The notes below the pieces were generated by a model. The model was not told where the DNA came from. It did not search any database and worked only from the letters and a program-made list of their open reading frames with translations. A stretch of DNA of 64,000 nucleotides from Lentinus brumalis (taxonomy: Eukaryota; Basidiomycota; Agaricomycetes; Polyporales; Polyporaceae): positions 303,700-367,699 of the forward strand of contig MARA01000040.1 in assembly GCA_001792895.1 (NCBI GenBank), given 5' to 3'. The translations under genes were made by a program, and so were the position numbers. This document shows, piece after piece, positions 44,652 to 56,773 of the stretch (positions are counted from its first letter, which is position 1; each line of letters opens with the position of its first letter).

Positions 44652-45169
44652 GAATACGCTGCTGAGGCTAAGGCAGGTTGAATGCAGGACGTCAGATCCA
44701 GAATCTCGGACTCGAGTCGCCGAGTCGTATGAGGGGCGCCAGCGGACAAAAAGACTCGACTTCAGTTCTGGGTTTGGACTTCGAGTTTGGAGTTCGGCAA
44801 CCGAACTGAACTTCGGAGTTGAACTTGGCACGTGCAAGGTTCAACTTGGGTTCGTGATTTCCAGAAAGTCCCATCCACCAGGATCCATGTCCGGCGGACA
44901 ACTCCGGCGGACTGTCCGCCCTTTCGGACCGACTTCCCTGGGCGCTTGTCCCGTCACAGGCTCACGCCACTGCCTGTCACGCACCCCGCTGCCCGCCCTC
45001 TGCGCGCCTCTGCGCGCCCTCCGTACGCTTTGTCCCCACCGGTCACCCGCCACTCGCATTGGTGTGGTCAACATGAAGAAAGCTTTGCAGGCCACCGTCC
45101 GTCAAAGCGGCCTCCCGCCTATATCTTCCCCGCAGGAGCCGGCTGCTATGCATAACATTCCTCCTTGCC
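44652..45169. other. Junction segment between the inverted block and the ubiquitin-ligase cluster
   Basis: No gene is seen. The stretch 44690-44850 has short purine/pyrimidine-biased imperfect repeats (TTCGGAGTTGAACTT and relatives). It is followed at 44890-44940 by several GTCCGCC/GGCGGAC inverted repeats (for example GTCCGGCGGAC). This may be an element end or a promoter hairpin. Confidence 0.4.
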
Positions 45170-48100
45170 ATGAATCCTGTCCTCACTGTGGTTCCCGACC
45201 CTCTGATCACACACTACTCAACGTCTTGCGGAGCCTGCGGCAAACCTGTGCGTTGGCGTGTCCATGAAGGCAGTGGTGACGCCATAGAAAAGCGCGGCAA
45301 AATCTGCACTTCAGTACGTCTTACTAACCACATCTGACTCCGCTACGTTGCCGCTGACGTCTGCCTTGCAGTGCATCAATGAACGCTGCAGCTACACTGT
45401 AACATACACGGATGTGTATGTGTACAACGACGCCAAACGCCTCTTGATGCGGCACATAGCGCGTCTGCAAAATCCACTCGCATATCCCGCCGAGCTCACA
45501 CTAGCAGGAGCGGTTCTACACCGTGCTCCGGGTCTGCCAGCCCGTGTTCCCTCTCATGTCCCGCTTTCTTGCCAGGCCAACTGTAGCATGGTCTCCAAGG
45601 AGGGCCCCGACCCGGTAACCACACCTGCGCATATCTGCTGTGCAAGCCGTGCTGTACGGCCGCCTCACTTGCTGCTCAGGCTCAGGGTACATTCCGGGTG
45701 TACTGCCGCCCGCACAACGCCCCAGGATACGAGGGTGAACCTGCTTCAACCTTGTCTAGCACGGGACCTGTAGTCGGCCTCCCGTCCACTGCGTCTCAGG
45801 TCCCTCCGCCCTCTGGTCACCTAACCGCCCCGACCGCTGCACGTGCAGCCGCTCTTGCTCAATCAGCTGCCCCTGCGCCTCTCCCTGCTCATCTCAAAAC
45901 CCGGACAATCCAGCAATTGATCGCCGAGTACGATGCGCAGTACGGTTCCCCCAACCTTCACAAGCAACCGATTCCACCTCCAGTCCAGCCTTCTGCCTCC
46001 GCGGCTACAGAAGCAAACGGTCCCCTTGCGTCGACACCATCATCACCCCGTCATCCTCCGACTCAGCGTGCCCCGAAGAAGTCCGGCGCTCCAAAGAAGT
46101 CTTCAGGACTTTCCATGCCGATCGATCCTTCTTGGCTGCAGGAGAAGCTTGCCGCGTCTTTGCAGCCATCGTCCAGTGCTCGAGATGCGAAGACTGCCAC
46201 CAATCAGCTCAGTAAGGAGGAGATTACAAAGGTTGTGATTCTCCTGTGGCAGGTGGTATGTCTATTCTTTCGTAGCACCGACTTGGGTTACTCACGGCTG
46301 TCTCAGCCAGGAGAGCCTCCCCTCTGTCTAGTCGTCATGGTTCCTACATTCCCCCTTGTCAAACTGCTGGATATTCCGAGCGTTGTCTCTGGCCTCTCGC
46401 TCACCGCGAACACTCTGCTTGAGTACCTGGACCCAGAACGCCTGCCAGACCGTTATTGGGTCAGATCTCCGGCCGACACGACCCTCAAGGTCAACTCAAC
46501 AAGGAGGGTGAACAACATGTCCCCGAGGCTGTTCATGCGGTTGTGCAAGGCGATCACTTCACGCTGGTCTGACGCAGATTGTCCCGGCCTTGAGGAGGAA
46601 CTGGGCCTCGCGGGCTTTACTCAATCACGCAAGAGTCGACCTGACCGGGCTGTCTCACCACTCCGTAAGGTTCTTCGCTCGGCGCCGGATCATGATGTTG
46701 CATCAGCACGTCGAGCGGAGTCCCCCAAGGCTTCAACATCCTGCAGTGCCGTTGCGTCAACGGTGCGTACAGCAGCTTTCAATCTGGCTTCTACCGCTGT
46801 AGCTGACATGTGTATCTTTTAGGCTGTAACTCGGATGAGGTCATCTACCGGCGCAACTTCCTTGACCGCAGAACACCCGCAGCGGGACTCCAAATTCTCG
46901 ACGATGGCTTCACGATCCACGCCGAAGTTTACCGGTGCAGCTGACATGGAAGGCGCTGAGGACTCGGCGCAGGAATGGCCTGGTTCTTTTACAGTACGGC
47001 ACATCGTCGAGGGCTTCCATGCGATGGATAACGCCAGTAAGGAGCACCGCAGTGGAAAGCTGACGGTAGCCGCCTCTTTCTCCAAGGTTTTTGACCTGCC
47101 TTTCAAGAGAGCGACGTTCTACGACAACCAGAAGATCTGGCGGGAAGCCCCGGAGCGCCTTCGAGCGCGGTTCATGCGCTATGACAGCCTGAAGAAGGGC
47201 TCCTGGGGTGCCTTCGTCCGAGCCGTCAAGAGATGGGATCCGGAGGCTCCTGATTCGTCGTCTGAAAGTGACAGCGATGGCCCTGCATGGACTCCAGTCT
47301 TCGCCGCGGACATTGCAAAGTCTCCCACTCAAGCTCCGGCCACTCATGATGATATCGAGTACATCAACGTGTCCTCCGCCCCAAACTCTCCTCCGCCCCA
47401 GATCACCGGTCCTTCTCCCTCGCAGGCACGCACGCCCACGGATCTCAATGTCGGAGACTTGCCATCAATGCCGACCTCTGTTGCAACCGTCTCCTCATTG
47501 TCGCTGTCAGCTCCAATCCCCACAGCAGCACCCTACGAGCTCAGCCGAGAGGAGCTCGAGGAGATGGAGGAAGACCCCGATGCGGACGCGCTGTCGGACT
47601 CTTCTTCAGAAGATGGTACTCCTGCGCCGCCAGGTGCTGAGCTCTGCCCGTTCTGCGACAAGGCGCTTCCAGATAACCCCTCCAAGACGCTTCGCGACCG
47701 GGTAGCTCGTCTGATGGAGTCCTCAGTCCCCAAGCCGAGATGCAAGAATGCCCAGCATCGCACTTACGACTTCCGGCTCTACGACAAGGTCTTTCGGCCG
47801 TACTGTGAGGCGCACAAACGCGAGAGACGTCTGCAAGATCTGTCCAAGGCTGATGGACACAGTTCCGGGTACCCTGTCCAGGTCGACTTTGAAGCCCTCC
47901 CGCAACGCACTGCGCGATTCGTTCCTGCACTGGTCGACCTCATCCGGGAGCCACATGTGGAGCTGCTCTATAGCCAAGTTCGCAAGACTTACAAGCCAAA
48001 CACGGATGTTCATACGTCCATGGAGCAGATCTCTAGTGCGACTGCTGGATAGTGAGTGAATTGCAACATTGTTCAACGTTCTTCTCACAAATGTTACGCT

Positions 48101-48730
48101 TCTACTAGCTACGGCGAGAAGGGTTATGCTGTGCTCCACCTCCTCCTCCTGAAGCTATTCCGGCCTCGGTACATCGCCAACCCTTCGCTCGTCCATGAGC
48201 TCGACGCTGACACCTTCATATCGAACATCCTTGTCCCGAAGCTTGCCACCGAACTTATCCGCGAGGATCGTCAATGTACTACGGCTGAGGCAATCGAGAC
48301 GCTCTTCCGCAGTGCCAAGTTTGGCAAGGATGTGTTTCCTTTGGAGGACGAGGACGACATGGACTTTGCTGTGGAGGCGGCGCAACATCTAGCCCGAGAC
48401 TATGCTGCATTGCTGGGTACGCTCAAGGATGCTGGTCAGTGTGCGCAGTGTGGGACAGGCACTCACCGCGTTCCTTCTCGTGGGCATCCTCCGCGTCCTC
48501 GACCTGTCAAGAAGAATCCCAGGATTTCTGCCACACCGTCTGCGTCTCAGCCAAGCACCTCCAAATGCTCTACCGCAGTTTCTGGCCATGAGATCAAGCA
48601 GGAGGAGGTCGAAGGAGTGATCCCTCCAGCAGGTTCATCATACTCTGCAAGCTGGGAAGGATTTAAGCTGGTACGGGTAACAGATGATGGTAAGCCGTGC
48701 TACGAACTTCTCTCGGACGAGGACAAGTAG
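45170..48730 (+). CDS. Zinc-ribbon and RTC4-like domain protein, about 1,053 aa
   Basis: Likely exons are 45170-45313, 45372-45413, 45587-46255, 46307-46762, 46823-48051 and 48109-48730; all junctions keep frame. The N-terminus is cysteine-rich and zinc-ribbon-like (SCGACGKPVRW, KRGKICTSCINERC, then HTCAYLLCKPCC). A Pro/Ser-rich linker follows, then a region with SFTVRHIVEGFHAMDNASK. The C-terminal half has the RTC4-like domain: ELCPFCDKALPDNPSKTLR, CEAHKRERR, PVQVDFEALPQRTARFVPAL, the exon-spanning GYYGEKGYAVLHLLLLKLF, and ISNILVPKLATELIREDRQC. RTC4 is linked to telomere capping in yeast, but its biochemistry is unknown. The second intron (about 173 nt) is uncertain. The gene opens the cluster that continues with the HECT-like and RING genes. 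Confidence 0.75.
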
Positions 48731-49080
48731 GCGAAAATGTGAATGTGCGATACGGTGTTACTTACTTACTAGACTACTTACATCCGACTAATACATGCTA
48801 TGATTCTGCGCAACTTGGGAACAGCTGAACCGAATGACACCAAATGAATTTTGACATGTGCGCATGATGTCCTCAAGGACATCTGTGTAGGTTGCAGAAG
48901 GAGACCTGCTCAGGGGGTTTGTCAACAATTCAAGCTTTGAAGGAGACGGGGCCTTCGCGCGTGTCCAGAACGGGAAATAGACGCAGCACTTTCAATATGT
49001 TCCGCCATCATCTCTGCATTTGCACTCCTGCGTCCTGCTCTCGCACTTCACCGCTTCCACATTTTGTGATATACTCTGAT
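48731..49080. other. Intergenic, no gene seen
   Basis: The 3' flank of the RTC4-like gene and the upstream region of a truncated coiled-coil gene. No other feature is evident. Confidence 0.4.
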
Positions 49081-49488
49081 CTTCGCAATGGCTGCTGCTG
49101 CGTCTGCGACACCGCCCGGCTCAAACTAGGCAGCGCAGGACTGCTGACTCCTCCTCAGTTCAAGCCGGAGGCTCTCACTCAACAATTGGAACTCGCCAAG
49201 TTGGAGGCTGAGCGCGCTGCTCCAGAGCTTGCAACCAAGTCTGAGGAGTTCGCCAAGTACCGTAGCACTAAGCATGCCGAACTCGTGCAGCTGCAGGCTG
49301 CCCACGACTCGCTCGCGCAGATGTATGCGTCCACGGAAAGCTCATTCAAGGCCCTGCAATCGGCACACACTGCTCAGTCGCACCAGTTCACGCAGGCACT
49401 GATGCGCATCCAAGACCTCAAGGGCCAGCTTGCGGAGCAGGAGGCGACTATGACGGGATCCATAGGACAAAAATCATTGTGCCCCTAA
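49081..49488 (+). pseudogene. Truncated coiled-coil gene related in layout to the RING genes
   Basis: From about 49150 the frame encodes a strong coiled coil (PQFKPEALTQQLELAKLEAE, then HAELVQLQAAHDSLAQMYAS and ALMRIQDLKGQLAEQEAT). This is the same style as the helices that precede the RING domains at 55022-56386 and 56774-58121. It breaks off at GQKSLCP, where T-rich sequence begins, so no RING follows. The start is unclear: an ATG at 49089 meets a stop soon unless spliced to the CAG-ending segment at 49160. It is best read as a gene cut by an insertion or deletion. Confidence 0.45.
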
Positions 49489-49910
49489 TTTCACTGGTTT
49501 TGCATGCTCTTCATGAAACTTCAGCATATTTCCCGAAGTTTTGTATCTTTTATGTATTCTCCGGCACTTTTCCAACGTTTGCTCTATGTTTCTCAAGGTT
49601 TCCGCCCCTTTCACTCGCCTTACCGCACCTGCCCCATACATTCCTCGCGTAGCACGCACAGCCTAACCACATCTGCGATTTCAGGGCTTTTCCTGTTGTT
49701 TGCGCGCTCTTGCTGCCTTTTCAGGAATTCACGCCGTCTCCGCGCCTTTCTGCAGCACTGCCACACCATCACCTCCTCCCACCTCAATTTCCTAGATTTT
49801 CAGGCGCCCTGCATGGCTGCAGACATCAACCGCGGTTAGCGGCACGCTAGTGGGGAGTCTCCCCCGCTACCGATCTATCGGGTAACCAAGTGAGATTCCC
49901 GACGACCTCA
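49466..49910. other. T-rich segment, possible insertion
   Basis: Base composition shifts sharply to T-rich (TTTTGTATCTTTTATG and similar) at the point where the coiled-coil frame is cut. It returns to GC-rich about 450 bp later, near GGGGAGTCTCCCCC (49855-49868), a hyphenated inverted repeat. No transposase or LTR signature is seen, and target-site duplications were not identified. Confidence 0.35.
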
Positions 49911-50090
49911 CATGTGGTCCCCCGTTAGAATCACGCCTTCGTGTGCCGCGCATGGCACAGGCAGACAGAGGTACATACGACATCAAGCACAGTCTGCGCT
50001 ATCCCGCTCCTTTCCCCCGCTCACTCATCGTCAAGTTCCCCCGCTGTCGCGCTCGCCCCTCCCCCCCCTCACCGTTTTTTGTCCATCCGC

Positions 50091-53000
50091 ATGTCTCTCC
50101 CCACACCCGCCGCGGTCAGTGCGTTCACCCCGAGTGTCGCACCGGTCAGTTTCCTCCTTGCACCGGATGGATGGTCTTCGTGAACGGCGTCACCCGTTTT
50201 GTGAGTACCGTCCGTCTCTATACGTGTCCTCTCTTCACATGCGGTCAGACTCCTACATTCCCCCAAGAAGTGTGCGGCGCGTGCGATCACACCTGGCTGG
50301 CTCACCGTATACAGCCAGAGGAGTTTGCTCCGCCCGGCCAGGCTCCTCGTGCTGAGGCTTTGCGTCGGGGCCCGTGCGAGGAACGTCAATGCGGCGGGTT
50401 CTACTCTGTTCGTCTCTCCTCCTTTTGTCACGTCTGTTGTTGTCCGCCTCACCACCCACCCAGGCCGCCGTGATTGGTGACTGGAACCTGCGCACCCCGT
50501 GCGCGTGCGGTGCACCGCTGTACGCACACACCACGATGGACTATGTCGCACCCGGCCCGTTACCCAGGTAAACACATGTTTCCTTCTTACCCCGCCGACA
50601 CCATCCGCTGATATCCCGGCCGCATGTAGCCCGGTTCCCAACGTTCCCTCTCCTGCTTCCTTCGGCATCCACCCTGACTTCGCCACCACCGCCGCTGCCC
50701 AATCCCCGCTTTCTGCCGCCGCCATCTCGGCCGCGCCTGCCATCGCCGCGTTCACGGGCACGCGCGCCGACAAGCCTGGCAAAACCAACGTGCGCCGTCT
50801 TGACAGTATTGTGCGAATGCATGCTGAAATCGCGCAGGAGGGCCACGTCAACACATCCCGGTTCCGCACCTCTGTCACGACTGGCGCGCCTCCAAATGCC
50901 GCCGCTTCGTCGTCCTCCAGCATCGCGCGCCCGTCGTCCGCCCTTGAAGTGCAGTCGGGCACCACTACCATCCTTGTCCACCTCATCCCGTTCAAGGTAC
51001 GTCCCCCCTGGGCCCGCATCGCTGTCTATCTCACTCGCCTGTGCTTTCCCAGCATCCGCTCGGCGATGACGCCGCCGACGGCTCGTCTGCATGGCCCAAG
51101 CGTGTCCCGTTTGCGTGGAAGACCAAGGAATACGACACGCTCGTTCAACTATGTCACGACTTCAACATGGTCTTTCCCGTCGAGCTCCCCACGATCGGCC
51201 CGGCATGGGAACAACTGTATCAACAGGTCATGGCTCATTGCCGCGAGGAAGAGTTGGTGCTGACCGGTTATCGCGACGACGTCGACCCCGAAGGGCCCAA
51301 CTACATGCCTTTCGCTCTCCTCACCAGCGGTCCGGCCAAAGGTACATCGGCAGCAAGGCGTTTCGCCGTGGACACCAGTCTGAACCCCGAGACGTTCACC
51401 ATCAAGAGCCTCACCGCGAAGACGTTCTCGTCTCCGCCGTACGCGAAGAAAAGTCCGCCCACGTGGGCGAAGCTTCCGTTCATTCGTCTCGGTGAGTATT
51501 TAATCCCGCCCGACACGCGACCGCTGTAATCATGTCTTCACAGTCCCTCGATTCGGCGACATCCACTCTCACCTAGGACGATTTGATCTCTACGCTGCCC
51601 GCCACCCTGGCCTCCGAGACTACATGGATGTGCAGTGCAAGTATGCCACGCATCCGTGCTTCCCCATGCGCGTTCTTGCTGGCCTGAACATGCCCCATTT
51701 TGTCGCCGAGTGCGGACGCGCATGTCCCGTCCCACCCGCAGCGCGGTCGCCTGAGCGTGTTCCGTCTCCCTACCCTGGTGAGGCTGAGCAACGCCTCCTT
51801 GATCAGCCTTACCCCCCGCTCGATGAGCTCGACGACGATGCGCATGCGCGCAGTCCATCCCCCTCTGACCAGGTGTCCCCTCGGTCTTTCCTCTATCAGT
51901 CGCTGCCCATGGAGACCCACGAGCACCCGGCCTTTGAATTCCCTCCGTCGGCGCTGGTGAGTCACTTCCGGTATGGCATATATTGTATACGCTAATTGAG
52001 TGTTGCTTTCCAGCGCCCCGAACCGCCCGCCCCACGCTCCGCCCGCATGAGCACAGGCGGGCGCGCTCCTCGCCAGCAGGCTTCCGCCAGTGCTTCGCGC
52101 CCCCCGTCGCGCATCCAGGCCCTTTCCAGCTTCAACGGACAGGGTTCGAACGCTGTCGCCTCCAGCAGTACTAGCGCGCCACCCCTCAACGCTGTCGCCT
52201 CTGTCAGCGCAGCGACCACGGGCCCCACTCCACCGCAGCTCCGTCGGGCAGCCTCAGCGCACATCACACCGGTCTCGATGCGCCTCGCACTCGCATGCCC
52301 ACATGCTCCAGCATGACAGAGGCGTCCACGTCGACGTCGTTCCCACGCTCCGGCTCCCGCCCTGTACGTCGCAATGTTCCTCTGTCGCACCATGTTTCCC
52401 ATGTGCTTCGCTCACCTCAGTATGTTATTGCCTGCAGACCGTTGGGCGCGAGTCCTCCGACTCGGACTACGTGCCGTCTGACGACGAAGTCACTGTGCCC
52501 AGCGTACGCCCGCGCGACGAAGATGATGAGGTCTATTTCTATTCCAAGTGACCTCTGACCCGCCCCGCTCATCACCCACATGTCCCAGGCCGCGTCCCGC
52601 CCTAGTACCCGCGCCCGGCACACGAGCCCCGCCCCGCCCGTACCACCTGCTCTCCCTGACCTTGTACGTAGTGCCCGACCACCCACTGGCGCTGTTTCTA
52701 ACGCGATCGCGAACTCAGCAGCCCACACGGGTCCGAGAGACTGACGTTCCCCTCGCGATGCCGTCGGAAGCTGCACTGGATGCATGGACACGGCGTATCA
52801 TCAATTCCGTCCCGGTCGAGATATACCATGTCAACCGGCCCGCTATCAACGCCCCCGACGTCGAATCCGCTGCGAGGGTTCTCCTGTTCCTCATCGAGTG
52901 GCAGTTCACTCATAACGTGCAGAGTGCTACCCGGGCTGCTCAAGACGCTTTTCGCCAGGCTCTCACAGACTCCTGCGGGCCCGCAAACACCTGCTCGTTG

Positions 53001-54505
53001 ACGACCCATTACATGCTGTTGCGCAACGCACGCACGTTGGGTATTCGGGTGTACGTCTTATGTTCTACCTCCGGGTCTCTGCTGGAAGCTGATGTACCTT
53101 GCAGCGGGGCCGGTCTTGGAGCCGGTGTGCAGCGCAGTGTACTTCGCGCCGCGGTCGACATCGTCGTCCACGATCAGGCGTGTTGGCAGGAGATGGGACG
53201 GTACTACATACCGACGATACATCTCGACGGCGTCACGACGGTATCCGCCCGCATCGCCAAGATGAAAACTGCTGGCTTCCTATCCATGCTGCACCTCCTC
53301 GCCGGTCTAGGTGGACCTCATCCGATCTCGCCGTTCCTCCTCCTTCTTGCCATCGTCGGCCGCGAGCGCGCATGTCTTGTCGATGCCCCCTGTGGCGTGT
53401 CCTCGACGTTGAGCTCTACGAACGCTTTCGCCCATGGTGGGAGTACGATGGCATGTCTGCCGTCCCTGTCAGTGATCCACGCATCTTCGGCCTCCTGACG
53501 GCGGCGTCTTACGATGTGAGTTCCTTCGTCGCACTGCATTGATGTACATAGCTCATGGCCATTCTTATCAGCCGCGCACATTGGCAGGCATCGTGCCTAG
53601 CCCAGATACTCTGACGAACATGGAGAGGTCCATGGTGTCCGCAGCGCTCTTCGGCGCACCTAACGTCAGCTCGTTCGTCGACTTCCAGGCGTTTCGCGAT
53701 GGCATGTCAGTCGCCGTCCTGCCACTGGCAACTCTAGAGGGTGTAAGCTTCGTCAATGTACGTCCTCGTGCCAGTGCTCACAATGTTCGACCTCAGCTAT
53801 TTGTCTGGCGCGCGCGAGACTACGTGGCGCGCCTCTGCAACCAGCGACTAGAAGATGTGGAGTGGCTTTTGTCCAAGCTCGTCTTCAGTTCGCCGCTCAA
53901 CCGCAAGAAGATAGACGAGGCCGCGGCCACCTCCGATGAGGTCTCCCAGGACTATATCGACGTCACGTTCGAGAGCGCGTTCGAGGACCGCGTGCGCTTC
54001 TACCTCGTTCAGCCAGGTCACCCGGATCACGACGAGGTCAAGGCCATGGTAGGGGCGGAGCGATTTCAACGCGAGCGAGAAGATCCAGTTCTCCGCGCAC
54101 GTCTCTTCTTGCAGACGATTCACGGCTGTGACTTGGTCCCGATGGATCCTGACATCCAGTTCACGGTAGGTGTCTCATGACATCTCCCGTTGCGCGAGGA
54201 CACTCAGACCCGCCGAACAGTTTGTATTCCGACACACTGGCTCCCGCGTGCCCGTGCCAGCCAACGAAGACGGACCTCAGCCCGCTCCTGTGAGTTCTAC
54301 GTCATCCGGCCTCATGCGGTTGAACCTGCAACATCGCTGACATGAACTTGTTACTCAGCTCTTTTTCCGCACATGTTTCAATCGGTGCGAGGTCGACATC
54401 GACCGCGGCGTGCGCAATATATTGGATGAAGCTCATCCTTACCGACATTTCCAGGCGTGGTTTCATGGCGGCCTGTTGGAACCCAATAGTTTTAACATGG
54501 TATGA
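50091..54505 (+). CDS. Zinc-ribbon and HECT-like E3 ubiquitin ligase, multi-exon
   Basis: Well-defined exons at the 5' end are 50091-50144, 50249-50407, 50464-50567, 50630-50996, 51053-51491, 51544-51956 and 52014-about 52271, followed by several more to the stop at 54503-54505. N-terminal zinc-ribbon pairs are VCGACDHTWLAH, GPCEERQCGGFYS and TPCACGAPLYAH. A Ser/Ala-rich, acidic middle (SDYVPSDDE) leads to a region with NSVPVEIYHVNRPAIN and PISPFLLLLAIVG. The C-terminus matches a HECT C-lobe: FVFRHTGSRVPV, then LFFRTCFNRCEVDID, where the Cys in TCFN aligns with the HECT catalytic cysteine that carries ubiquitin. The exons between 52271 and 52560 are uncertain. An alternative start at 49943 would add CVHPECRTG. 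Confidence 0.7.
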
Positions 54506-55021
54506 GGCGTCGGTAAGGCTCCTTCGTCGCTATGTACATACACTTCCACATTGCGCCTCGTCATGCTGTTAATATATGTATGCTACTCTCCAATGGCACG
54601 CCGCCCTCGTGTTCGTTGTAGGCACTCCATTACTCCCGGCCTATGCACGCATGCCACGCTCGCGCGATCCAGCCACTTAGCAAGTATCATCACAGGCGCA
54701 GGCTGCTACAGCCTTCATGGTCGCGCGCGGCAAGCGCCTGTCGTCGTTGCTCTTCTCCTCCTACCACCACCCTCTCTGCTTATCAGTTGCCTCTCGTCGC
54801 CTCATACGCCTCTTCTGTGGTCTAAGTCTCTGCGTCTCTCTAGCAATCGACTTCTTCTCAACCGCGTCAATCACCAACATCATGAACACCACGCAGGAGG
54901 GTAAGGTTGATCAGGCAGAGGCGAGCACGCTCCCTCAGGTAACGTCTTTCAACCTCATTCGGGGTTCTGCAGGACGGAGTGGCGATTCGTTTGTATCTAT
55001 CTAACCAGTGCCGGGGGGACT
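54506..55021. other. Intergenic between HECT-like and first RING gene
   Basis: It contains a short possible upstream exon, MNTTQEGKVDQAEASTLPQ (54882-54938), followed by a GTAACG donor. I could not join it in frame to the next gene. No other feature. Confidence 0.4.
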
Positions 55022-56386
55022 ATGAAGACACCACAGCGCGGGCTCGCTGCCTCGGCGACTGCGTCGCTCGATCCCTCCGCCGCCCCCTCGTTAGGGGATG
55101 TGTTGTTAACCAAGGTCGCGTTCGAGGTACGTCGTGCCCTGCGTCATCTCCTTTAGATCGATTCAGCCTTCCCTCATCACACGCGCATGTTCGGCGAACA
55201 GTTGAATAAGGACCCGGCACTGCGCCAGGCCATCAACGACTTTACTCCGTTCGATGTGCATGCGCGATGTCGCGATGAGACCGCCAGTGTCGTCGCTGCG
55301 CATTCGCGGCTGGTGGAGTCCCTCGCCGTGAGCAAGGAGATCACGCAGATGGAGCATGACAGGCTGGCCGGCGAGATTGCGCGACTGCGGGCTCAGTTGG
55401 ACGACATCAATGCGCAGAACCACATCTTGCACGCAGACCTGCAGGCGGCCACCGCGGCGCGAGAGGCTTGCGAGCGCGAGTTCGCTCAGCAGGCACATGC
55501 GCATCAGCAAGAGCTCGCCGACCTGTCAGATGCGCATGAGCGTGAGCTCTCAGCCCTCATGGGTGCGCATGCCACCGAAATGGCGCAACAGCGCGCGAGC
55601 CTGGAAACCGCCGCCAAGCGCAAGCACACCGCTTCCGTCGGCCAGTTCTTCAGGGACCTGGCGAAGTCGAACAACGTCAACGCAGCCCTCAAGCAGCAAC
55701 TGGCCGTTGTCCGCAATGAGTCCGCCGCGCGCATCGCCGCGCTCCAGGCGCAGGTCGACGCCGCCCAGCAGGCCGCTGTGTCGCCGCCCACAGCAGCAAC
55801 GCAAACGCAGGTAAGTTGTTCTACTCTCGCGTGTGCGCGGCACCACTGACAGCAGGTACCATACCCGCGTCAGCCTCCCGAGGTACAGACCCCATCCCGG
55901 CACCTCTTATCATACACTCACCCTCGTTGTTTCCCTCAACAGCGACCGCCTTGTGACAAACTGCAAGACATCCGGGCCGTGCTCCAGTGCACGTTCTGCG
56001 AATCTGGCCTGGTCACTTGTGTGTATGTCATACTAGTCTCCAGCGCACCGCTCGCCTGCCCTGACTTTTTTGCACGTCTCAGGTACCCCAAGTGCTGTCT
56101 CGCCGCCGTCTGCGCGCAGTGCGGTCGCAACTGGCGCGACGCGCAGCCAGCGGCAATGGTTCCCCTCGCGAGCCAGGGGCCGCAGTCTGGTCCTGGTGAT
56201 ACCGAGGATGTTATACCCCCGGAGCACTCCGAAACCGCCGAGATGGCGGACAACGCTGGCAACATTTCGCGGCCGACCGTGTGGACACTGGCAGAGATGT
56301 GCCGCTGCCCATTTTGTCGAGGTGATGCGCGCCCGCAAGATCCCTGCGAGGTACCCGTTCTCGTTGATATCGCGCGGATAGTGTGA
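55022..56386 (+). CDS. Coiled-coil protein with atypical C-terminal RING, 389 aa
   Basis: Exons are 55022-55126, 55157-55810, 55856-55882, 55943-56022 and 56083-56386, in frame. Residues about 60-250 are one long coiled coil (SKEITQMEHDRLAGEIARLR, ALKQQLAVVRNESAARIAAL). The C-terminus has a RING-like cysteine set: LQCTFCESG, YPKCCLAAVCAQC and CRCPFCRGD. Compared with its neighbour, the usual His in CxHxxCxxC is missing (CLAAVC), so the second zinc site may be altered. The layout (coiled coil then RING) suggests a dimeric ubiquitin ligase. Placement beside a HECT-like gene supports a ubiquitin role, but this is inference. The true start may lie further upstream. Confidence 0.65.
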
Positions 56387-56773
56387 CCCCAGCGGACGCT
56401 GTTGAGGCGGCAGGTTGCGCTGTCATATGTACCATACCGTACGATCCAGTATGTACCCTGGGCACCCTCACATTCGTTTCGAACACGCTGCGCACAATAC
56501 CAACGATTCGTTCGACCCAAATGTGCTCATGAAAGCATCGCGATCGCGTCGGTCATCACAAGTCCACGCCTAAGGAACAGATAACACATTTATAAGCACG
56601 GACTACCCTACTGTAAGTAAGTCAGGTAAGTACATCACAGCCGCAAGCTCGCCCCGCCGGGCGCCTGTGCGAACTTCGTTACAACCACATCCTCGGTGTG
56701 TACGCCCGACACCCCTCGCCTCTCATACACCCTCGGCGATCACTGTTCAAGCCTCACGTACGAAATACAGACC
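56387..56773. other. Intergenic between the two RING genes
   Basis: No gene is seen. A TTATAAG-like sequence lies near 56590, but it is too far from the next start to be a confident TATA box. Confidence 0.4.
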
